A DNA stretch of 64,000 bases from Echria macrotheca. Its lineage: Eukaryota; Ascomycota; Sordariomycetes; Sordariales; Schizotheciaceae. Shown here piece by piece: positions 21,047-33,337 of this stretch (the first letter of the stretch is position 1; each line of letters opens with the position of its first letter). The position numbers were made by a program, and so were the translations under genes. The DNA lies in NCBI GenBank assembly GCA_030411725.1, contig MU839833.1:124001-188000 (forward strand), given 5' to 3'. The notes below the pieces were generated by a model, which was not told the origin of the DNA, did not search any database, and was given only the letters and a program-made list of their open reading frames with translations.

Positions 21047-21810
21047 CGTGAGGTTGTCGTTCCGGGGTTAGCTCCCACGAGGGAGGCTTCGGGGTCATCG
21101 GCGGTGTTGTTGACGCTTTTGAGGAGAACAATGGCGACACACCGCTGACCGCAACAGGAATGACTCGGCCCGGCACCGGTTTCCGGCAGCTGACCAATCG
21201 GGAATGGCGCGAGATTTTCTTGGCAGTTTTGCCGCTGCCCTCGGATGTCGGGTTTCGGCAGGGGGCGGCCTTCCAGAACTGCGTCCGTTGCGGTCTCGAA
21301 CACCTCTGTCGCTCCCGCTGAGCCCCGTCGCTGATGATGTGGCAGGAGGTGTCCGCCGCCTTACACGTCAAACTGCCCTTCTCCACCGCGTTTCATTTAC
21401 AAACTGACGGATTGTCTAGGTGTTCCAATCGGAGAGTGGAGCCCCGTTTCATCCAGCTCTCGAGTTGGCACGTCTTTTGGTGGCTTTGGCCATGGGCCCA
21501 ACTTTGGTGAGTACGAGACTATGAATGCCCTTTAGAACGTTCACTCCACCAAATGACGGGCCGAGTCAAGGCCTGTATAAAATGTTCTTCACTGTGCAGG
21601 CTTGTACGGTAACTTGGTATGAGTGTTGGCGAGTCTCATCGAAATGCTACGGTTCACTTTCAGGATTTTGAGGCGCATTTGAACAACTCAATTCGTTACT
21701 TCATCAACATCGGCCTCCTGCACCTATCTATGGGTATCAAGTCTCAACTTCATCCTCATCCACCATTCACTTCAGGTTACAACCCTGCTTTTCACCCTCG
21801 GATTCTATAC
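21047..21810. other. 764-bp intergenic region
   Basis: Lies between the Mpv17-family gene start and the UNC93-like transporter stop, both on the minus strand. Open frames here have no recognisable content. Nothing else seen. Confidence 0.4.
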
Positions 21811-23309
21811 CTACGGATGAGGCCCATCGATAGCTTCCGCCGCCTTGGCCGCCACGACCGAGTTCCCATCCTCGGAAGAGCTGTCTACATCCTTGCGAAC
21901 GTGCTCTGGACGCTCCGGAACCAGGAAGACAGCCCAGGAAGTAGCAGGAATGGTGAAGCCAAACATGACAAAGGCAATGATCAAGTTAACCATGGGTGCC
22001 ACCTGGCTAGCACCGACACCGAAGGCCACACAGGACCCCACCGACTCGAATGACCGCATGATTCCGACAGCAAGAGTCAAAGTCTCGAGGTCGTCGAAGA
22101 AAGCGCCAATGATCCAGTACACAAACATGTAATGCGACTCGTTGAGGAATCTCAGAATGACCATGGAGGCGAATCCACGGCCGAAACCCGGGTTATCCCA
22201 GTCGAGTGTCACTCTGGGGCTCGAATTTCGGTAGAGCTGCTCGTTTGCGACTTGCCAGCCGAAGCTGCCCAACATAAAAATAACAAAGAAGAACCAGCAA
22301 ATCTTGGCCAGCGTGGGCCGGCTGAAGCACTTGAGGTCATAGAACCAACCCCAGAAGATGTTGGCAAATGTCGCCGCAACTCCCGACGTCAACGACCCTA
22401 AGGTGCGTGCACGAACCGAGAAGTACTTGGTCAGGTAAATGCCCAGGTATGTGCCGTTCCACTGGAATCCGATCATGATGGGAATGAGCAGATACATCTG
22501 CTTGCGCTTGAGCAGAGCCCAGGTCTTGCGGAACTCGTCCTTGACCGAGACCTTTTTCTTGCCGACGGCTTCCGTGCGCAGTTTCTCGCCGTTGGACTTG
22601 ATGACCTTTTCGGGGCGGGAGACGAGGAGAGCTAGGGGGAGACCGAGGCATTGTAGGGCGATGAGGACGAGATACGTGGTATACCCGACCTTGCCGCGGT
22701 TTTGCGTCTTGACGTTGAGCGACAGCTGGATCGAGCTCCCAATAAGCTGGCCCAGCTCGCGCAGGCCGAGCCAGATTCCGGTGAACTTGCCGCGGTCCTT
22801 GACGTCGCCGTAGCCGAGCGCGATGGCGCCCTCGGAGGCCCACAGCGCAGAGGCGGCGATACCGCAGGTAACGCCGCCGAAGAGAACGAACCACTCGGTC
22901 CCGTAGCGGTTGTTGACGTACAGGGACGCCGAGTAGGGGGCATAGCCGAGGGTGCCGATGATCAGGACGGGCTTGATGCCGATCCTGTTGGCAAGAATGC
23001 CAAACAGGGAACAGCCGAATACCATGATGCTGCGTCTGTTAGCACTGGTGCCCGAAAAGGGGGGTCAGGAACTTACCCGAACGTCAGGGAATTTGCGCCA
23101 TTGACGAGATACGGCTCCTGTTGGCCACCAGCGCCCGTGTTGTTGAGGGCATTCCAGATACCCGGCTGGGTGAAGCTGATGAGACCAACCAGGATGACGT
23201 TGAAGAGGGGACTCCGATACCACCTCGTGAACTTGGACACGGGCTTGCTCTGTTGCGCGACATCCTGGCCAGAGGCACCATCCTCGATGCTCTTGGTGTC
23301 GGTCGACAT
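21811..23309 (-). CDS. UNC93-like major facilitator family transporter
   Basis: Two exons, 23309-23077 and 23029-21811, with a 47-bp intron; 483 aa with about 11-12 hydrophobic segments. The first exon ends in TM1 (NVILVGLISFTQPGIWNALNNTG), and the intron joins LTFG to IMVFGCSLFG. Typical UNC93/DUF895 features are the PGIWNAL motif, the ALWASEGAIALGY segment in TM4, and GFQWNGTYLGIY after the central cytosolic loop. The substrate is unknown for the fungal family. It is transcribed away from the TauD-like dioxygenase gene across an 808-bp shared promoter, so co-regulation is possible (inference). Confidence 0.9.
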
Positions 23310-24117
23310 GGTTTCCGGGAATCTGCCTCGAGCTGATGGATAATCTGAGAGGGATTCGCTTCCAGAGAGCTGGATCCGGCCGGGTCTTTATGCGAGCCGT
23401 GGGGACGACCCAGAACGCCGGGTCGCGAGAACAACATTGTCGGGCCGGGCGACAAAAAAACTAACAGCAGGATTTTCGCGGCGGCTGGTACCTCTGCATA
23501 TCAGAGCGACGAGTGATAAGACTGGTAGGATGCAGCTGTTCTGGCCCGGGAGTGGAGACGCCGAGGGTTTTGCTGACTTTTAGTGGTCATGTCGCCACAT
23601 GTCGTGATGGTAGAGCGTAATGGTGAGATGGCGCTGCTCCACTTCGTATCTAGGTACGTTACAGCGGATGGTTCCAGTGTTGGTTGTATCGGCGTTTACA
23701 CTTTGCCGCGATACGGATGCGGAGAGAGGGTTGTGATATCGCGGGGTTGACCTCGAGGAGAGGCGTGCTAGCAAGGATGGTATTGCGCAATTCACTAGGA
23801 CGTCGAGTCGATAGCTTGTCGTGGTTAGTGAGCAGTTTGGAGTTTGTGTTCTGGAACGTGTACGGAACTATTCCGCGTGTGATATAAGAAAGCTAGAAGT
23901 GCGTGAAAGTCCGACCTTGTATGGTTTCATTCGACTCGTTGAAGTTTAGAAGAGCGCCACTGCCAAAGCTTCTAGACCTATCCATCCCCGGAGTTTTTAC
24001 CAGTTGCATATGCGCTAGCCCAGTTGACTTACAAGTCACATCACCACGTGTATTATCAGAGACCAAGCCCGTCCTTGCATTTTATATCCCAAGGTACGGA
24101 TAGAGAGTAGGTAAACA
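23310..24117. promoter_or_regulatory. Divergent promoter between transporter and dioxygenase genes, 808 bp
   Basis: Contains the upstream regions of both the UNC93-like gene (-) and the TauD-like gene (+). It is more AT-rich near the + gene. No clear operator recognised. Confidence 0.4.
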
Positions 24118-25699
24118 ATGGCCGAGACAGTCTCAGAGATCCTCCGCCCAGCGCCATACGCCGCCTCCGTCACCCTCCCCGCGTCGCCGTCGTATCCAGA
24201 TAACACCACCTTCCCGCTCTGCCTCTCCCCCCATCCTTCTTCGTCGTCATTAGACGAAATCATCGCCGAGATCCGCACGCTCTCGGCCTCGGGGAAGATC
24301 GCGGCGCTCCTCAACCGGCACGGCGGGGCCATCTACTTCTCCGGGCTGAACCTGCGGGACGCGGACGAGTTTTCTAGATTTGCTCACGCGTTTGTTGGGA
24401 ATGGTTGGAAGGCGCACGAGGAGATTGGGAATCCCGTGCGGCGGACGGTCGTGGCGCCGAACGTGGCGACGGCGAATGAGGGGCCGAATACGATGGCTGT
24501 GTATCCGCATAATGAGTTTGGGCTGAGTCCGCATTTTCCTGGGGTTGTGATGTTTTATTGTGTGGCTGCGGCGGAGAGTGGTATGTAATTTTTTTTATTC
24601 CCGGTTTTTTGTAAGAGTTTTGACCTTTGTTGTCTGGCCTTCTGGCTTCTTCTACAAGGAATGGAATGGAATATGGGAAAATGAAAAAATGTTAACGTCT
24701 GACAAAAAAAAGGGGGCGAGACACCAATCAACAACTCGATCATTTTGTACGAGCATCTCAGGGAGCAACATCCCGAGTTTATCGAGGAGGTTGAGAAAAG
24801 GGTATGTTTTATTTGCTACCTGTGCTAAAGACCAGCCTGATGAGAGGTTCACAATATTGATTTGTGTGTGTGTCGAATTCTGATAACTACTAGGGTATCA
24901 AGTACCAACTCTTCCATCCCAACGGGCCGCGCGACCAGACTGCTTCCGCGGGGACCACGGTCCTCCAGGCTTATGGGCAGCATGTGTTGGACTCGGACGA
25001 TGTCGAGACGGCGAGAGACAAAATCGAAAAGGAGATTCGACGGCTGCCGACGGCGACGTGGCGGTGGGAGAATGTGTCGGAGGGGAATTTGTTGGGGGAT
25101 TTGAGGGTGTTTCAGGTTCTTCCTGGTATGTCTTTTTTGTCTTTGTCTCTTTTGGTCTGTTCATCATGATGGGATAAAACTGATTTGTGATGAAACACAG
25201 CTGTGAGAAAGCACCCCCGAACGGGCCAGACGGCATTTTTCAACAATGCCGTGTCGAGGTTCTTGAATGCGTTGGATAATGATACCTTGCTCCCTCCGCA
25301 TATAGACAAGGCGGGGAGGTATAATCCGCCTGTGTTTGTAAGTGTCTTTCTTGTTTTACGTTTTGAGGGATTCCATGTTTGAATTGGAGACTAATCGCTA
25401 TTATTCGTAATGCAGTATGGAGACGGCGGGTTGATCCCCAGAGAATATCTCGACACCGCGGTCGAGTACATCTACCAGACGAGGTCGATGGTGAAGTGGA
25501 CAGCCGGAGATGTGATAGTGATAGATGTGAGTTTTATTTCTCTGTTGGTTATTATATCATTCTTTCTGTATAGGCTGCATCTGCTAACAGGGGATAGAAT
25601 CACTCGGTTCAGCATGCGCGCCAGCCGTGGACGGGGCAAGTTATAGCCTTTTCCTCTCTTCTTTTTCCATGTACTGGGGTGTGGAGTAATTGCGAGTAG
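24118..25699 (+). CDS. TauD/TfdA-like Fe(II)/2-oxoglutarate dioxygenase
   Basis: Six exons: 24118-24580, 24713-24801, 24894-25125, 25201-25337, 25416-25526, 25598-25699; 377 aa. These enzymes hydroxylate small substrates using Fe(II), O2 and 2-oxoglutarate. The iron ligands are visible: VYPHNEFGLSP gives the H-x-E pair, and NHSVQHARQPWTG gives the distal His plus the Arg region that holds 2-oxoglutarate. GGETPINNS after the first splice is a family block, as is TGQTAFFNN. In the last exon the frame runs past the WTG block to a TAG, giving 18 extra residues with VIAFSSLLF, plausibly the family's end. The substrate is unknown; clavaminate-synthase-like is the usual fungal label. Confidence 0.85.
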
Positions 25700-26123
25700 T
25701 GGAATAGACTTCTAACCAATGCATAGGCATAGGAAGCTTCTTGCCAGTCTGTGGGATGATGCGGATTAGACAACCTTGGGTACATGTAGAGTACGGGGTA
25801 GATGAGGTCCGTTTGTATCAATTTTTGGGATTGTCGACGAGCTGCAGACACCGGGCGATATGATGACGGCAATGCCCGAGAAGCGCCTTGCATGTGCAAT
25901 TAATACTTATCATCCGTCATGTTTGTAAAGGCCGCCTTAGTAACATAACAAATATGCTTGATGAGAGACTTTCGTAAAGCGGGTTAGGGTTGCCTATCAC
26001 TCACAACTTCCCCGCAGATACGGAGTGGAAACTCTTTGAGCTTCACATCAAAACAACAAACAGAATATTTCCAATATCTGCGCTACTTCACCGCATAAAC
26101 TTTCTAAGCCCTCAATTATAAAA
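25700..26123. other. 424-bp spacer before HRI1
   Basis: Downstream of the TauD-like gene and upstream of HRI1, both on the plus strand. No open frame of note. Confidence 0.4.
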
Positions 26124-27066
26124 ATGGGCGACATATCCATCCGCGAATACATCCGTTGGCTCCCCGACCCGCCAAGCGAGCCGACCTCGACCATCGTCCT
26201 GACGTCTCCCGAGCGCCGCTTCGTCGACATCCGCATCCTGCGTGAGCCCGAGCCTTCGCCTGATGGTTTGTCTTCCGCTCTCACGCATTACACTCCCAGA
26301 GCAACTTCTTGTGTCCCCATCTCACTCCCCTTTCTACCCCCACTTTTCCAACTCCCAACTCCACCTTCCACTGAATATCCATCCCCCCTCAACTCCTTCC
26401 CAGCCCACCCATTCCCCAACAGTACATCCGTATAAACAAGAGCTTCATAAACAAACAACCCCCTAACCACCCACTCCCCCAGGAATCCTCCCCCCATCCT
26501 CCCTAGACTGGGCCATAGCCGGCACCTCCACCTCCACCTCCTCTTCCACCCCAGGTTCCTCTTCCCCCTCCCACTCGACCTGGACACACTGGATCGACTC
26601 CCGCCACCCCCTCAACCCAGAATCCTTCTCCGACGCAGGCGACATGTACCCGCAACCCGACGGGACCGTCCTCGAGCGCGGCAGCATGGTGAACCCGTCC
26701 ACCTCTATTCTCACCAAATACGAGGAGCTCTGGCGGGATGAACCCGTTGTTCCTGATCATCTTAACAGTGAGGGGAAGCCGGTCTGTGTGGTTCTTGAGC
26801 TGGGGAGGGGAGAGGGAGAGGGAGGGAAAAAGAGGGGGATGGTGGTTAGGCTGGGGCAGTACTGTCAGGCGCTGGTTAGGGATGGGGACTCGGTGTTGGT
26901 GGAGAGGATGCGGTGGGATGGGGAGACGGGTATGTGGGTGAGGTTGGTGAGGATTGGGGAGGGGGAGATGCCGGTGGAGTGGGCGGCGTATTTTGGGGGG
27001 GAGGCGACGGTCGGGGATGAGGTCAAGGTTGGGGGGGATGTTTGGACGGTTGTGGAGAGGTGTTGA
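26124..27066 (+). CDS. HRI1: HRI1 family protein
   Basis: Two exons, 26124-26265 and 26483-27066, with a 217-bp C-rich intron that is long for this window; 241 aa. The opening MGDISIREYIRWLPDPPSEP, then TIVLTSPERRFVDIRIL, is the hallmark of the fungal HRI1 family, named in yeast for interaction with the kinase Hrr25. The middle has THWIDSRHP and GDMYPQPDGTVLERGSMVNP, and the end is a beta-rich domain (VCVVLELGRG, MVVRLGQYCQALVRDG). The fold is a pair of lipocalin-like barrels in the yeast protein; the biochemical role is not settled. No signal peptide or membrane segment. Confidence 0.88.
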
Positions 27067-27378
27067 TATTCCTGGGATCGGCTGGGGTTTGTGGGTTATT
27101 AGGTCCGGTCCGAATGGGAAAACGAGTACAGGTCGTGGTGAGACGATGATAAACAATGTGTAGTGTCATGGTTTTATTTGATTCTAATCATGGCCGACCA
27201 CTTTGCCTAGATGTATACCTTAGTTGCAAGCCATTCAAGCAGAATTTGTAGATTATCATGGCGTAGAGTTCAGCGTCGAAAATACTGTATAAATATGCAA
27301 GTAGGTATATTGACACCCTCATTGCGCCATAACAAAGCATCAAACTATGCCATCACCATCGTCCTACCTCTTCCGTCT
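27067..27378. other. 312-bp spacer between convergent genes
   Basis: Holds the 3' ends of HRI1 (+) and of the LaeA-like gene (-). AT-richer than its neighbours; nothing else seen. Confidence 0.4.
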
Positions 27379-28992
27379 TTACTCCGGTTTCTGGGCATAC
27401 ACGATATATCTACATCTGTTAGCTTCCATCATGTTCACCCTTAAATTCAAAATGCACTCACATGCTGTAATACGCATGAATCCGCGTGTCCTTCATGTCC
27501 TTCCTCACACCGGCCAAGAACACCTCGAGCTGCTCAGCCGACCAGCCGAGACCGCGGGTGAAGAGGGCCATGCTGAGGCCCTGCAGTCCGCCGGCGATGT
27601 TCTCGTAGCTCCACACGCCTGTCATGATATCAGCATCACACACAACAAAGAAGACACCAACCCATAACACGTACCCAGTTCCTTGTGCTTGCGGTCCTTG
27701 GGCCACCCGTTGCCCGGCCACTTGAATTTCTTCTCCGTCACATTCACAAACCCGACATCGGCCATCTGCTTGGCGTAGCTCTTTGCGCTGTCGAGCGGCC
27801 GCTGCAGGTTGTACGAGGCCGCCAGCATGTGGTCGGACCACTGCTTCAGGGGCGTGCCGTCGCGGAAGGTGTCGTCGTCGCACATGACGGGAAACGTGAT
27901 ATCGGGCACTTCGAGCCATCCGCCGGGGGCGAGATTGCTGATTTCTTTTGTTAGATTGGGTAGGGTGTTTGGAGAGCGCAAACGCTTACTCGAAACATTG
28001 CTGGAAAAACTTGGGCCAGTCGGAGATGGACCCCGTCAGCATGCGCGTGTAGATGAAATCGAATTTGTTGACAAAGGTCCATGGCTCCTCGAGGTCGTCG
28101 ACGAACCAGGTGATGTTTGGGGGGACGCTGGGACGGATTAGTATGTTTTTCTTTGCATGAGACTTTGAAAGCTGACTATGATGGCTGGATGGGACTCAGG
28201 TCAACTCCGACGACCTGCTACATGTCAGAGTTCACATCCCTTGGCATCAGTAAAATTATTCACCTCGGCTTCTGGGTGCTCATCGGCTATTCCAGTGGTT
28301 AGCAGCCTCGTCCTTTGTCAGTTGCAAAGTCAACGCACCAAAGTCAATGGCCCAGATGCCTGTACCGGTCCCGGCATCGAGGACTCGACGGAGCGGCTTG
28401 TCCTTGCCTGCCGGACATAGATGGAGATGGTTGTCGAGCATAAAGGTCCAGATGTGATGTTGCAGATCTGCATCTGTCAGAACTGAGGTCGACTAATAAA
28501 CGCCGGCATAACCCTACCTAACCGCTCATTTTCGGTCTGATACACATGTCAGCATATGACCATATTTTGATATGAATCTTTTCGAAAAACTCACCTCGTC
28601 GTTTGGGAGTACATATTCTGGGCTTGGTCAGCCTGAAAATTGGCAATCCTGACGCGACGACACTCACTCCCTTCCTTGTACGCGTGGTACCGACGCCCGT
28701 TCTCCATGCGATATCTCATGACGCTCGACGTCACCGAAGTCGTGGCGCTGTTCACACTCCCCTGCGTTCATCAGCCCCCGAATTGTTCTCAGTCACTCAG
28801 CACTGAATGACCGCCTTACCGCTCCGTAGGCCGAGTCAGCATCATCGTCGGCGCTGCCCAGATCAACTTCGTCTTCCTGATCCTGATTTTAGCTCGTTTG
28901 ACCCCAGCCATTTCCCCAGCGGTGGAACCAACATCGGGACGCAGTGCCTCGTCGGCTTCGGCGTTGTCTCTTGGGGGCGATGGGGACGGCAT
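27379..28992 (-). CDS. LaeA-like class I methyltransferase, 12 exons
   Basis: Exons from the start: 28992-28933, 28882-28820, 28761-28668, 28617-28595, 28536-28518, 28467-28339, 28286-28264, 28214-28177, 28127-27990, 27937-27675, 27618-27462, 27409-27379; 345 aa. The SAM pocket is VLDAGTGTGIWAIDFADEHP, then VVGVDLSPIQPSYVPPN and the DDLEEPW acidic motif. YTRMLTGSISDWPKF and NLAPGGWLEVPDI are the usual downstream blocks, and HAYYSIYIVYAQKPE is the typical end. The N-terminal ENGRRYHAYKEG and LPNDETENERLDLQHH blocks are also typical. LaeA relatives regulate secondary metabolism or methylate small molecules. Introns are 49-58 bp; three exons are only 19-23 nt. Intron 1 (GTTGGT donor) is the least certain, as is the GTCAGC donor after PIQPS. 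Confidence 0.85.
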
Positions 28993-29585
28993 TGTTTTTT
29001 TGTTCTAGTTTGAGACTCCTCACAAAATCACACTTGTTGTCGTTAAACGGTGGAGAGTTTGGGGAATCCGCAGCGGGAGGGGACGAAAAAAAAATCAGCT
29101 AACCTGCGCCTGATGGGATGGCGACAATGGTGGCTACTAGCGCCCGTCGTGGGGCGACAGCTATTTGGTAAGGTAATGACATTGACGGACGACGCGCTTG
29201 GCCCGCATACGAGCATGCCAACGTTATCCGATGGATGCATGGACCTTTCCTAGAGCAGTGTTTTCCTAGCTCCCCCGCGCGACGCTAACTAGGCAGTTAT
29301 TGGACTGCGGTCCACCTCGCCCCCGGGACACGCAGACCTGTCACATTTTTGCATTTTTGGTGTCCGCGATTCGGGGACGACCGACCCAGCCAAGCCAGCC
29401 ACTCGGTTTACCACTTTACCCCCATTCGGCCTGCTCGGTGCCCGGTCGTTGCGGGTCGGTGCCATGCTGTTCGTGCGGAGCTTCCAGCTGTCGTGCTTCC
29501 TTTTCCCGCTTTTTTTCTTCTCTGCCTCCGCTGCTTGACGCTTCCTGCGATCCAATTCCTCGCGTGGCCACCATTCGATCCAATC
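28993..29585. promoter_or_regulatory. Divergent promoter of methyltransferase and P450 genes, 593 bp
   Basis: Separates the start codons of the LaeA-like gene (-) and the P450 gene (+), so one region serves both. No consensus operator was recognised by eye. Confidence 0.45.
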
Positions 29586-31268
29586 ATGCACGACATGTCG
29601 CTTCCGACAAACTGGAGCGTCGTGTTGGGGGCCGTGGCACTGGCCCTCATTGGATTGTCTCTGGCGCGCCGGGTGCGCCAGTGGTCCCGACTGCGACACA
29701 TCCCCGGACCCTTCTGGGCGGCCTTTTCGCGGTGGTGGCTGATCCGCCATGTGGGCGGCGGCCGGATGCACCTGGACCTGCGCGAGGTCAACGAGAAATA
29801 CGGTACGTTGACACTGTACACGATGCAATAAGTCCCGTCATTAACGTCGCACCGTGTGAGATTGCAGGCCGGCTGGCGCGCATCGGGCCCGACACGCTGG
29901 TGACGAGCGACCCGGACCTGCTGCGCCGCATGCTCGGCGTGCGGACCCGGTACCGCCGCTCCGACTGGTACGACGCCATGCGGCTCGACCCGGCCAAGGA
30001 CAACGTGCTGTCGATGCGCGATGACGACCGCCACAACGAGCTGCGCGCCAAGATGGCCGCCGGCTACTCCGGTAAGGAGGTGCGCGACCTCGAGAAGCAC
30101 ATCGACGAGATGGTGCAGGCCCTGGTCGACCTCATCAGCCGCAAGTACCTGTCGACCAATGCCGACTACCGCCCGCTTGACTTTGGCCGCAAGGCCCAGT
30201 ACTTTACTCTTGATGTCATTTCGAATGTGGCCTACGGCGAGCCCTTTGGCTTTCTTGCCACTGACTCAGACGTGCACGAATACATCCAGACGACCGAGGA
30301 GAACCTGCCGGCTATCATCATGGTTAGCGTGCTGCCCTGGCTGAACAAAGCTCTGCAGTCGCCGCTCCTCAAGAGCCTATTGCCCTCGGACAAGGACCCC
30401 ATCGGCCTCGGCAAGATCATGGGCATTGCCAAGCAGGTCGTCGGCGAACGGTTTGGTCCCGACAGGAAGGTGCAGCCCGATATGTTGGGCTCGTTTATTG
30501 CTCACGGCCTGACCCAGGCCGAGGCCGAGTCGGAGACCCTCGTCCAGATGTATGTCTCTCCAGACCCACTCCCACACATACCTAACATGTCACTAGTCTC
30601 GCCGGGTCCGACACCACGGCCACGGCCATCCGCGCAACTATGCTGCACATCCTGGCCAACCCGCGGGTCCACGCCAAGCTGCTGGCCGAGATCGCCACCC
30701 TCCCGCCCTCGTCGGGGATTATCTCGGACGCCCAAGCCAAGCGCATGCCCTACCTGCAAGCCGTCATCAAGGAGGGCCTGCGCATCTTCCCGCCCGTGAC
30801 CGGCTTGATGACCAAGGACGTGCCGCCCACGGGCGACACCTACGGCGACATTGTTATTCCTCCCGGTACCAAGATCGGGTATAGCGCCTTTGGCCTGTTC
30901 CGCGAGCGCGCCATCTGGGGCGACGATGCGGATGTCTTCCGGCCCGAGCGGTGGCTGGCCGGGGATGATGAGAAGGCCCGCGAGCGTGAGGCCGCGCTTG
31001 AATTGATTTTCGGCTATGGCCGGTGGCAGTGTCTGGGCAGGAATGTGGCCCTCATTGAGCTGAACAAGGTCTACGTCGAGGTATGTATTTTCCCAACTGT
31101 TGTCCCGCTCTTCTCGGAATTTGGGGCATATAAACTGACGTTGGGTGGTAGCTTCTGAAAAACTTCGACTTCGAGATCGTCGACCCGACGAACCCGTGGA
31201 AGTCGATCAATGTGGGTATCTTTACCCAGTCGGAGATGTGGCTGCGTGCCACGAGGAGGGAAGTTTGA
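29586..31268 (+). CDS. Cytochrome P450 (pisatin-demethylase-like class)
   Basis: Four exons: 29586-29802, 29868-30549, 30597-31080, 31152-31268; 499 aa, normal P450 length. A membrane anchor (VVLGAVALALIGLSL) precedes the hinge RHIPGPFWAAF. The I-helix oxygen motif is LAGSDTTATAI, the ExxR is EGLRIFPP, the PERF-like block is FRPERW, and the heme loop is FGYGRWQCLGRN with the Cys ligand. The overall pattern resembles the pisatin demethylase-like group of fungal P450s. It acts in the ER with a P450 reductase; the substrate is unknown. It is divergent from the LaeA-like methyltransferase, which suggests shared regulation (inference). Confidence 0.92.
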
Positions 31269-33337
31269 TTTGCGGTTGTTGTACTCAGTTCATGACTTAT
31301 GCACACGATACCCCCGTATATGGAATTACCTAGTTTGATATCTTGTTCAAAACGATATAACAATCATTACAAGCATTGCCCAGACAAGTGTTGGAAATCT
31401 AGACGTGAATCATCATATTCGACACAAAGTAAATAAAGCCGCCTCCCAAAAAAAAAAAAAACAGAAACCCAGCACTCTATAGAACCAGGAGGCACCATTT
31501 GGGCCAATACCGGCCTCTTGGCCTTCTGTTGAGCCTGGATTTGCTCTGTCTCCCGTACCACAAGAAGCATTTCCTGCATCACGTCGTCGCAGAGGCATAG
31601 CCTCTGAAACAATTGACCCTCCAGTACATACTCGCCCGCCTCTGCTCTCCGTACGCCGCATGTCGTCTAGCAATAACTGCCGAACAAAGTATACTAGGCG
31701 GTCCGCTTTGATTTCAAATGGATTACAGTGGCAATAGATGGCCTATTTGTAACAATCTAAGGCCTAAAGATCCCTCCCTAACGCCTGAGCTAAGTGTTTT
31801 TAACTCTCCAAGATAACCCGAAAATCCCCGTGACGCTGTACTGTAGATCTGAACATAACCCCTTACCTATACACATGAAGCCATTCACACAACTACCCAG
31901 GGCGTAGGAACTGGTGCTGGCGGCGTTGGATATTATCGTTTTAGCCTTTACAGCCGCTTGATCTCCGAGCTGTTCCAGTAATTGATAGCTGCCGCCTTCC
32001 TTCGCTTGCTGTATGGTCCAACCGGGAAGAAGCTGGACGTCCTGCATTTTGGCCAGCCCACCAATTTCATCGCAGACCATAAAGGTGATTTGCTGGGCTT
32101 CGGCATTGAGGCTAGGTGGACTTGATATAGGTATGCGCCAGCGCTAATGAGGCGATGGGGGTTGGAGGAGTCCCCCCCCCCCCCCCCCTTCTCGTACGCT
32201 TGGAAGGAAAAGGGTGTTGTTGGCAGTAGGTTCACCTTCCAGGTGCCGATATGCGTCGACTCATCCGCGCTGCGTTTCCAGGACTTATTAGGAGGCTCGT
32301 GAATGATTGATCTGGTGTTCCAGCCTCGAAAGACTAGGTAACCTTTACCCCATTGACGTAGCCGGTTCGGAGCCGGTTTCTCAGTGGGTGTATAGGTTCT
32401 TGGCCTGTCTGCTTGCCGTACTGGTGGGCGTGGTGCTCCAATGTAACTTCCACAGGGCGTCACGGTCCTCTGCATTTGGGTTCTTGATGATTCCCATCGC
32501 ATCGTAATACTGCGTGAGAAAGTGGTCGCCAAGCCGTTTCTGTCGCCACGATACACGATAGATCATCTGGGGCCTTGTAATTATTCACGAACCCTGGGTT
32601 GAACTGCGAATCAAGCACCGACGTTGGACTCAGGGATAGCAACTTATTAAAATCCCTATAACTCCCGTAATCACTGCCGGCGTGACCAATGCCAACCTTT
32701 ACGCTATGGTTGACATCATCATCGACATCTCGCCTGCGGGCCCCTTCTTCCTCCAAGACGAAAATGGCGGGAGAGTTGCCCGAGATTAACGACCCCTCAA
32801 TGCCAGGACGGTGTAGTTGCCAGAGACCGATCTATCCACATTTATCGAGCGGCTACAATCTCTGCCGAGGCACATGGCTGGGCTGGAAGCCGCCCACGAC
32901 ATCATCATCGATATCATACTCTCCGCCCTGGCCGCCACCTCCGATCAATGGCATGAACGTGTCGTCGTCGACTTTTTGCCAAATGGGCATCAGCCCGATA
33001 GACACCTGCAACCTTCCCTGCGGAGGGCTTGGATCACAGATGATCGTAATCCAAGGCTCGAAGTAGGTAGTCAAACCCAACAGCGTTAAAGGTTTCACGA
33101 AGGTACTGACGGACCAGAAAGTTCCCCCACACGGATAGCTCCGATGGGTATACTTGCTTGAACGCTGATAGATCGCCGATGTGTGCTTTGTGGCTGATCC
33201 TCTCTTCCAAAAGTTGGGGTAAGGAGATAGCAGTAAGGAGATAGCCCGTCTATGCGTTGGGCGGGAGGGGTATGGTGGTGCGATGACGCCGGTGTGTGTG
33301 AAGCCGCTCATCTTGGGCAAAAACTGCGGTCTCTTAT
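31269..33337. other. 2.1-kb region with a decayed minus-strand coding sequence
   Basis: The first 500 bp are 3' flank with a poly-A run near 31450. From about 33320 down to 31790 (minus) several short frames in different phases give protein-like stretches: LSAFKQVYPSELSVWGNFL, DYLLRALDYDHL, YDAMGIIKNPNAEDRDALW, and VQLLPGWTIQQAKEGGSYQL. They are separated by stops and phase changes. A C run of about 17 bases at 32171 could itself shift the frame. No single spliced model was found. I do not recognise the family; an old pseudogene is the simplest reading, but chance cannot be excluded. Confidence 0.3.

Noticed and set aside
21811..31268. Complete secondary-metabolite gene cluster
   Set aside because: No polyketide synthase, peptide synthetase, terpene cyclase or other backbone enzyme is present, and HRI1 lies inside the group.
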